In this document: positions 59,458 through 64,000 of the stretch, in pieces
Layout of the letters: the number at the start of each line of letters is the position of its first letter
Position numbering within the stretch: position 1 is the first letter of the stretch
Assembly: GCA_015709715.1 (NCBI GenBank)
Contig: CP054184.1
Coordinates: 682,001-746,000 of the forward strand
Source: Nitrospira sp.
GTDB lineage: Bacteria; Nitrospirota; Nitrospiria; Nitrospirales; Nitrospiraceae
DNA length: 64,000 nucleotides
Direction of reading: 5' to 3'
Made by a program: the position numbers and the translations under genes
The notes under the pieces: model-generated
Databases searched by the model: none
Seen by the model: only the letters and a program-made list of their open reading frames with translations
What the model was told of the DNA's origin: nothing

Positions 59458-59670
59458 CTATTTTCCGCCCCATGAAACGACAAGTTCTTGATGCTCCGGA
59501 TCAATTCGGATCGACACTTTTCCTCCGGTAACAATCTCTCGCGGCTGAACCGGCTTGCTGTGCTCGGCATTGGTCTGCTTGGCTGCAACTGTGGCTAGCT
59601 TGTCCGTGTAATAGGCTTCCAACTCGCCAAGGACTTCTTCTCGGTCGCGATCGCTGACGCCTATGCTCAT
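59458..59670 (-). CDS. Small hypothetical phage protein
   Basis: 70 residues from the ATG at 59670 behind AAAGGGG. An alternative ATG at 59694 overlaps the upstream stop as ATGA and would add eight residues. It begins MSIGVSDRDREEVLG and ends in a beta-rich SIRIDPEHQELVVSWGGK. Function unknown. Confidence 0.65.
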   Translation of the reverse strand: MSIGVSDRDREEVLGELEAYYTDKLATVAAKQTNAEHSKPVQPREIVTGGKVSIRIDPEHQELVVSWGGK

Positions 59671-59690
59671 AGTGCGAGCCCCTTTCGTTT

Positions 59691-60080
59691 TCATAGGTCC
59701 ATCCTGACAGATTCCGCATGTGACCGCGTGACAGGACCTGTCACACTTACTGCAAACACCCGGCCGTCTCGTGTTCGATCGCGAACACATCGGAGTGCAT
59801 ACTCTCCCCACACACCGCAACTTCTGCTGAGCAATACGGACAGCTGATATGCGCCAATCTTCCCCCCAAGACATCGTCTGATGGATCCAAGTAAAAGGCC
59901 ATTCTGAGCCGATGCGGCGATGACATCGGCTACTGTCCAGTGGGCTTCCCCTAAGTCGCTATGAACGTATCCCAATAGTGCTTCGATCGCCTGTGCATCT
60001 GCCCGAGCACGCTCACGTCTGAGGATGCGCACTTCTGTCTCTAGAAGTTCAATTCGGCGCGCCAGGTCTTCGAGGGTCAT
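59691..60080 (-). CDS. Hypothetical phage protein with N-terminal coiled coil
   Basis: 129 residues from the ATG at 60080; a TTG ten codons earlier is less likely. Starts as a leucine-rich coiled coil (MTLEDLARRIELLETEVRIL), then a globular part with three Cys (RCLGGKIG, SRSCGVW, ALRCVRDR). It ends at TGA overlapping the next gene's possible ATG. No family recognised. Confidence 0.6.
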   Translation of the reverse strand: MTLEDLARRIELLETEVRILRRERARADAQAIEALLGYVHSDLGEAHWTVADVIAASAQNGLLLGSIRRCLGGKIGAYQLSVLLSRSCGVWGEYALRCVRDRTRDGRVFAVSVTGPVTRSHAESVRMDL

Positions 60081-60082
60081 CG

Positions 60083-60268
60083 TTATCGCGATCGCTCCAC
60101 AGCTGGACAATAACTCCGACCCGGACGAGCCGGGGGTTCAGCTTGACGGCTGGCTTCGTTCAACAAGGTGGCTAGATTGGCCGCGGCGCTCCACGTCAGA
60201 GTGATTTCCGATCCGGCATCGGAATGAATGGTGACTTGATGTTTTGTGCTGTCCGCTTCAACGTGCAT
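60083..60268 (-). CDS. Small hypothetical phage protein
   Basis: 61 residues from the ATG at 60268 with GGGAGG upstream. A beta-rich start (STKHQVTIHSDAGSEITLTW) is followed by an Ala-rich helix and a basic Pro/Arg tail. It lies 13 nt after the replication-region gene. No family recognised. Confidence 0.6.
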   Translation of the reverse strand: MHVEADSTKHQVTIHSDAGSEITLTWSAAANLATLLNEASRQAEPPARPGRSYCPAVERSR

Positions 60269-60281
60269 CGTTCTCCCTCCC

Positions 60282-60836
60282 CTACGCAATGATTCGAAGT
60301 TTTGGCAATGTGACGCCTTCAGGGATTGAATAATCGGGCAGCAGTTTCTGCGCGTGCTCCGCCGGAATGCGCCCAAGCCGTACTGCTTCCTCAAGTGCTC
60401 CCTGCCGGCCGTGAGGATCGTGCCCTAGAGACACCCGCCATTTTGGAGGACGTTTTTGATCTCGTGCTTCCGCAACCGCTTTGGAATAACTCTCCTTGAA
60501 CGCAAGACGAGCCGCCACTTTGTCATGAGCCAGATGCCGCGCGACGCCATACGCTTCCGCCATTTCTTCAGTCCAGACTACTGAACGATCTTCATCACCC
60601 AGCAAACCCGCAATCATTGCCCAGGCTTCCTCAATTCCGGGATGTCCAGACGGAATGCGATCGATGATGTCAGCCAGCGTGATTTTACGAAGCTCTTTTC
60701 GGCAACGCGTAAGGGCCTTGAGCACATCACCTAACGGATATCCCTGGAGTTCGCTGACGATGGTCGCAAGACCAATATCCGGCATTTCTTGTCCAACAAC
60801 GGCAAAGGTTGCGGCCACTGCTTTTGCCAACTCCAC
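60282..60836 (-). CDS. Phage replication-region protein of unknown exact role
   Basis: 184 residues starting at GTG that overlaps the previous TAG, with AAGGAGG upstream. Helical N-terminal part, then PSGHPGIEEAWAM, VVWTEEMAEAYGVA, AARLAFKESY and SLGHDPHGRQGALEEAV, a motif series found in conserved phage proteins next to DUF1376-type replication genes. A helicase-loader or organiser role is plausible but unproven. Confidence 0.65.
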   Translation of the reverse strand: MELAKAVAATFAVVGQEMPDIGLATIVSELQGYPLGDVLKALTRCRKELRKITLADIIDRIPSGHPGIEEAWAMIAGLLGDEDRSVVWTEEMAEAYGVARHLAHDKVAARLAFKESYSKAVAEARDQKRPPKWRVSLGHDPHGRQGALEEAVRLGRIPAEHAQKLLPDYSIPEGVTLPKLRIIA

Positions 60837-61771
60837 TACGCACCTCCTTGAGGTTGCACCATGGCCGTGACGCGTTTGACCTGTTCCATCACATCGTCTC
60901 GTCTTTCGGCATTTCTAGCTTCGCCGGTCGTAGCCTTCACACCTGTCTGCCATTGCGTCTTCAGTCCAGTACAATCCTTTAGCAAAGCCTCAACAGGGTG
61001 ACGGTTAGAGACGTAAAACGACTTGTTATGCTCGACATAGAAGGCCGCGACATGGGGAGCAATTTCAGGTCCCAGTCGTTCAACGAGCTTCGCTAGAATT
61101 CCATTGACCTGCTTGTCTCGATGAGGATTGATCCCATAGCGATTGCGATAGGCTGCTGAGTACGCTTCCCAGGTCGATACGGTTCGACCAGCAGCAACCT
61201 CCACCAATGATCGCTCGCCCGCGTCGGGCGCAGCGGAACTCTTTTCTTTCGTTTTCCTTTCTTCTCTTTCTTCTTTAGGAATCGAAGAAGAGGAGGAGGA
61301 TGAAGAAGAAGAGGCAAATGAAGACGAAGAAGAAGAGTTGCCATTTGGTTCAACCAATTCACCACCATTAGTTAACGACCCTTCAACCAGCCTTGAACGT
61401 TCCTTGGATCGCAAAGCCCTTGATTCAGCTGAACGCTTTCCGCCTTCCTGGCTTTTCTTTCTCCATGCCTCCTGTTTTTTCCGTTCCTCCATCAGGCCCA
61501 TATCGCAAAGTCTTCCTGGCTTCTTTGGGTGAGGGATAAAGCACTTACGCAACTTTTCCCCACTGCCCTTGTGCCAGCTATCTCCAAGGCGTGACAGCAT
61601 GGCAAGCTCTTCATCATCATCTGGAAGACTGCAATCAGGATCCCGCCAGGCATGGCATTTAAGCCGGAAACGGGCGCCCTCTTCGGCCGGCGTAAGAAGC
61701 GCGTTCAGCGTGTCGGCCAGCCAGTCAGCTGCGTAGGTTTGAAAAGCGGGAGCTAAGTTTATCTTTGCCAT
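60836..61771 (-). CDS. DUF1376-type phage replication protein with poly-Ser linker
   Basis: 311 residues from the ATG at 61771 behind GGAGAGG. The N-terminal domain (about 10-95: QTYAADWLADTLNALLTPAE, then CSLPDDDEELAMLS) is DUF1376-like, as in phage replication initiators. A low-complexity linker rich in Ser and Glu/Lys (about 145-180) joins a C-terminal domain (AYSAAYRNRYGINPHRDKQ) that resembles the end domain of such proteins. The linker is coded by a purine-only tract prone to slippage. Confidence 0.75.
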   Translation of the reverse strand: MAKINLAPAFQTYAADWLADTLNALLTPAEEGARFRLKCHAWRDPDCSLPDDDEELAMLSRLGDSWHKGSGEKLRKCFIPHPKKPGRLCDMGLMEERKKQEAWRKKSQEGGKRSAESRALRSKERSRLVEGSLTNGGELVEPNGNSSSSSSFASSSSSSSSSSIPKEEREERKTKEKSSAAPDAGERSLVEVAAGRTVSTWEAYSAAYRNRYGINPHRDKQVNGILAKLVERLGPEIAPHVAAFYVEHNKSFYVSNRHPVEALLKDCTGLKTQWQTGVKATTGEARNAERRDDVMEQVKRVTAMVQPQGGA

Positions 61772-61774
61772 CAA

Positions 61775-62050
61775 CTATTGCCTCTCCTTCGCATTAGTCA
61801 GTGCCTCCTCTAAGGGACACCCTTCCAGCGAAGCTACCCAGGACTCGATTTCATGCCTCACGAAGACGATTCTTCCGCCCAACCGTCGAAACGGAATCAA
61901 CCGTCTACTCACCTGCCCGCGTATTGTTTTTTCAGTGGTGCCAAGGAACGAGGCCGCAGTGGCTATATCCATTAGAGCGCCGTTTACTCGTCGAGGACCA
62001 AGGCCTTGACCAGGCTTTTTCATGGGAGGTATGCGGAGAGAAGAAGTCAC
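61775..62050 (-). CDS. Excisionase-type helix-turn-helix protein
   Basis: 91 residues with a MerR-like/excisionase HTH: DIATAASFLGTTEKTIRGQV, RRLIPFRRLGGRIVF, HEIESWVASL. The GTG start four nt past the previous stop is used; ATG at 62023 or at the HTH itself (Met27) is possible since no start has a good ribosome site. With the gene upstream it forms a pair of HTH proteins at the head of the operon. Confidence 0.75.
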   Translation of the reverse strand: MTSSLRIPPMKKPGQGLGPRRVNGALMDIATAASFLGTTEKTIRGQVSRRLIPFRRLGGRIVFVRHEIESWVASLEGCPLEEALTNAKERQ

Positions 62051-62053
62051 GGA

Positions 62054-62260
62054 CTATCGCGACTCCTCTGCAGCAATCTCTTTTCGCCAGCCCTTTAATA
62101 TATGCTGGTCGATCCATGACCTGGGTATCCTTACTGATCGTCCTCCTATCTTTGTATATGGACAGCGACGCGTCGTAACCCACTTCCTAATTGTGCTTGG
62201 TTGCATCCCCAGCAAGGCGGCGGCTTCGCGAACCGTAAGCAACTGTTCTGCTTTGGTCAT
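62054..62260 (-). CDS. Excisionase-type helix-turn-helix protein, first gene of the operon
   Basis: 68 residues: LLTVREAAALLGMQPSTIRKWV, TTRRCPYTKIGGRSVRIPRS, a complete HTH_17 domain. A GAAGGAG site lies six nt upstream. It heads the minus-strand operon and is divergent from the integrase operon, with GTTACGCT repeats between them. It may act as excisionase and/or as regulator of this region. Confidence 0.8.
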   Translation of the reverse strand: MTKAEQLLTVREAAALLGMQPSTIRKWVTTRRCPYTKIGGRSVRIPRSWIDQHILKGWRKEIAAEESR

Positions 62261-62272
62261 ATGGTCTCCTTC

Positions 62273-62357
62273 GTTACGCTTGGGTATCCCTTGACCCTTT
62301 TGCAGATTATCTGTTACGCTGTGATATGTAAATGGCGTAACGCTATCCTGTTACGCT
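62273..62357. promoter_or_regulatory. Operator array of GTTACGCT repeats in the divergent promoter region
   Basis: GTTACGCT occurs directly at 62273-62280, 62313-62320 and 62350-62357, and its inverted core GCGTAAC at 62335-62341. Spacings of 40 and 37 nt between direct copies place sites on both sides of the two divergent starts. TTGACC at 62291-62296 could be a -35 box. This fits binding by a lysogeny-type regulator. Confidence 0.65.
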
Positions 62358-62378
62358 AACGGAGGCCGAGCAAAGATA

Positions 62379-63176
62379 ATGGCGCAACGACAAACGGATG
62401 GAGCGACTAGGAAACCGATGACCAAAAGGATTCAGGATGGGAAAGGTTCACCGACGACCTATGAGGACGTATTTTTTCGAATCGGTGAAAGCGGAGCAGA
62501 AAACCTAAAATGGTTGCTTCAGTTTAGCCAAGCCAAACTCAAAGAACTTGGTCTTCGTGAGCGTGTGTGCATGATGGAAAATGTGCATGCCTTCTGCCTA
62601 CTCAGCGGCAGTACTCCCGCTGCAGTCTATCGAAAGGAACAAGTTAGGAATTTTGACGTGGCCGCTGAGGCCGAGCCGGCTACATTTAATAAACGATTTC
62701 GGGAGATTGAAAGCTTACAAACAATTGTCCTTGAAGCCCTCGCCTGTTGCGTTGATAGACGACCGCTGCGCTTCCCCGCCATCAAAATGGAGATGGACAT
62801 CGACTTTTCTCAATGGGGGCGCAATGACTCTCGGCCGTCATCGGCTCCATTTTGGATCACTCCACCAACGAGGATAGATGAAGAATTCTTCCCTGCATTC
62901 ATTTATAGGATCGCCTGCATTCTTTCCGTTGATGGAGATCGTATCGGAAAGTGCCAATCAGAAGCCTGCACGCGAGGCATGCGTCTCTTTATCAGGACAA
63001 AAAGCGATCAACAATTTTGCTCCAATACTTGCCGATCCAGAGAAGCGATGAAGCGAAAGCGTCTTATTGACAGTCAGGTCAAGCAAAGCTCCAGACGTGA
63101 AGCACCGGTCGAGAAGAGTGGAGACGGTAATCATTCACCTACATCGAAAAGGAGAAGCCATGGCAAGAAAAGGTGA
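62379..63176 (+). CDS. CGNR/zinc-finger-type protein upstream of integrase
   Basis: 265 residues. An N-terminal helical part is followed by a C-terminal zinc-finger region GKCQSEACTRGMRLFI, QQFCSNTCRSREAMKRKR, like the CGNR/ABATE-type zinc finger, with four Cys at C-x4-C and C-x3-C spacing. A long basic Ser-rich tail follows. It overlaps the integrase start by 17 nt, so both are expressed together. It may regulate or assist recombination. Confidence 0.7.
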   Translation: MAQRQTDGATRKPMTKRIQDGKGSPTTYEDVFFRIGESGAENLKWLLQFSQAKLKELGLRERVCMMENVHAFCLLSGSTPAAVYRKEQVRNFDVAAEAEPATFNKRFREIESLQTIVLEALACCVDRRPLRFPAIKMEMDIDFSQWGRNDSRPSSAPFWITPPTRIDEEFFPAFIYRIACILSVDGDRIGKCQSEACTRGMRLFIRTKSDQQFCSNTCRSREAMKRKRLIDSQVKQSSRREAPVEKSGDGNHSPTSKRRSHGKKR

Positions 63177-64000
63177 TGGTCTTTATCAACGAGGAGGCAA
63201 GGGCGGGACGTGGTGGCTAGATTTCAGGCATGATGGACAACGACATGTTGTCCGATTAGGTAAAGGCATTTCCCGGAGCGTGGCCGGGGAACTTGCCGCC
63301 GTGAAACGTGCCGGCATTCTGAAAGGAGAAGCCGGTATTGGACACAAACGAAAAGATGTTCTATTTGAGAAAGCCGCGGAGGAGTTTCTTGCATGGGTGA
63401 AAACAAACAAGAAGCCTCGCACGCTGAAGGACTATCGGCAATGTATCGAACATCTCAAAGGATCATTCGCCGGGAAGCGCTTGGGGCAAATTCTCACACT
63501 GGACATTGAACGACACAAACGCAGCCGAGTTGATGCTGGCGCGCCCGTTCGTGCCAATCGCGAAGTCTCAGTTCTTCGTAACCTCCTGAACCGATGCCGT
63601 GCATGGAGCCTCTTCGAAGGTGAGAACGCCGCCACTGCCGTGAAGAAAATTAAAGAGCCGCAACGTCGTCTTCGCTTCATTGAACCAGAAGAGGAAACAC
63701 GTTTGCTTGAACAGACCTCCGACTGCCTTCGCGCCTTAATCATCGTGGGAATCAACACCGGACTCCGAATCCGTGCAGAAGCATTGCCTTTGCGATGGTG
63801 CGATGTAGACCTTCAACGAGGCTTTGTAACGGTCACGGCCGCATATGCGAAGAACTCCAAGACCCGCAGCGTTCCCCTGAATAGCCGAGCAAGGGAATCT
63901 CTCAAGAATCTTCGCGCTGGGGCAAACGGTGAATTCGTGTTCTGCCAGCCTAACGGCCGCCCGTACAAAAGTATGGACAAGCCCTTTGCCACAGCCTGCA
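63160..64000 (+). CDS. Tyrosine recombinase/phage integrase (partial, runs off right edge)
   Basis: 280 residues are visible. The N-terminal arm-type part (KGDGLYQRGGKGGTWWLDFR) and core-binding domain (EEFLAWVKTNKKPRTLKDY) precede the catalytic domain, where GINTGLRIRAEALPLRW holds the first catalytic Arg region and KNSKTRSVPLN the Lys hairpin. The HxxR and Tyr motifs lie beyond the edge. GGAG precedes the ATG. It should catalyse integration at tRNA-Ser; attR is expected just past its end. The glycine-arginine order 'GLRI' is family-like. Confidence 0.92.
   Translation, partial: MARKGDGLYQRGGKGGTWWLDFRHDGQRHVVRLGKGISRSVAGELAAVKRAGILKGEAGIGHKRKDVLFEKAAEEFLAWVKTNKKPRTLKDYRQCIEHLKGSFAGKRLGQILTLDIERHKRSRVDAGAPVRANREVSVLRNLLNRCRAWSLFEGENAATAVKKIKEPQRRLRFIEPEEETRLLEQTSDCLRALIIVGINTGLRIRAEALPLRWCDVDLQRGFVTVTAAYAKNSKTRSVPLNSRARESLKNLRAGANGEFVFCQPNGRPYKSMDKPFATAC

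Larger units (their letters stand above)
48116..64000. mobile_element. Integrated phage-like element (left end at tRNA-Ser, right end beyond window)
   Basis: It begins inside tRNA-Ser(CGA) and contains a tyrosine integrase at 63160 onward, reading towards the right edge, so attR should be near but outside. Base use is visibly more AT-rich than in the NRPS side. Gene content: hicAB, ribbon-helix-helix proteins, an AlbA_2 gene, a long minus-strand operon with excisionase-type HTH proteins, DUF1376-type and other replication-region genes, a neck/tail protein, a tape measure and a J-like fragment. No large terminase, portal, capsid or lysis gene is seen. At least 15.9 kb are inside the window. 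Confidence 0.85.

Noticed and set aside
1-64000. CRISPR array
   Set aside because: No regularly spaced identical 24-40 bp repeats were seen; the only short repeat series are the GTTACGCT words and the AAAGGACGGTGA boxes.

Overview
This is a GC-rich bacterial chromosome segment. A TolC-family outer-membrane channel, a periplasmic adaptor and three predicted lipoproteins point to a Gram-negative cell. I cannot assign the phylum from sequence alone; the gene mix would suit a Nitrospira-like or proteobacterial genome.

Left region (1-19.6 kb, all on the minus strand) is a hybrid NRPS/PKS cluster that runs off the left edge. In transcription order it holds: a fatty-acyl-AMP-ligase-headed NRPS (FAAL-ACP-C-A) whose last domain is a guanidinoacetate-methyltransferase-like methyltransferase; a separate 213-aa protein carrying the missing C-terminal lobe of the A domain plus a carrier domain; a KS-AT-KR-ACP polyketide synthase; a SyrD/PvdE-type ABC exporter; a diaminobutyrate-type aminotransferase; a penicillin-acylase-type periplasmic amidase; an MbtH protein; a type II thioesterase; a SyrP/TauD-type hydroxylase; and the start of another NRPS. 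Acyl starter, exporter, Dab aminotransferase and acylase together recall pyoverdine maturation.

Middle region (19.7-36.0 kb) is mostly ordinary: an HME-RND metal-efflux operon with a His-rich leader protein, a lone response regulator, a VanZ-like protein, a SagB-type dehydrogenase operon, a thioredoxin-fold protein, a TPR cluster, a glycosyltransferase, an ECF sigma/anti-sigma pair and tadA.

Right biosynthetic region (36.0-47.8 kb, minus strand) is a compact second lipopeptide operon: a 3118-aa NRPS (FAAL-ACP-C-A-PCP-C-A-PCP-TE), a second SyrD/PvdE-type exporter and an Sfp-type phosphopantetheinyl transferase. By eye, the A-domain codes suggest a Lys-like residue and then Gly. The thioesterase has Cys in place of the nucleophilic Ser and lacks the usual His motif.

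From about 48.1 kb to the right edge lies an integrated, visibly more AT-rich element. It begins inside a tRNA-Ser(CGA) gene, of which only the 5' half is present, and reaches a tyrosine integrase cut by the window edge. It carries hicAB, small regulators, an AlbA_2-domain gene, and a long minus-strand operon with replication-type genes, a neck/tail protein, a tape measure and a short tail-tip J-like fragment. No capsid, portal or large terminase is visible, so it looks like a remnant, a satellite or a tail-only element.
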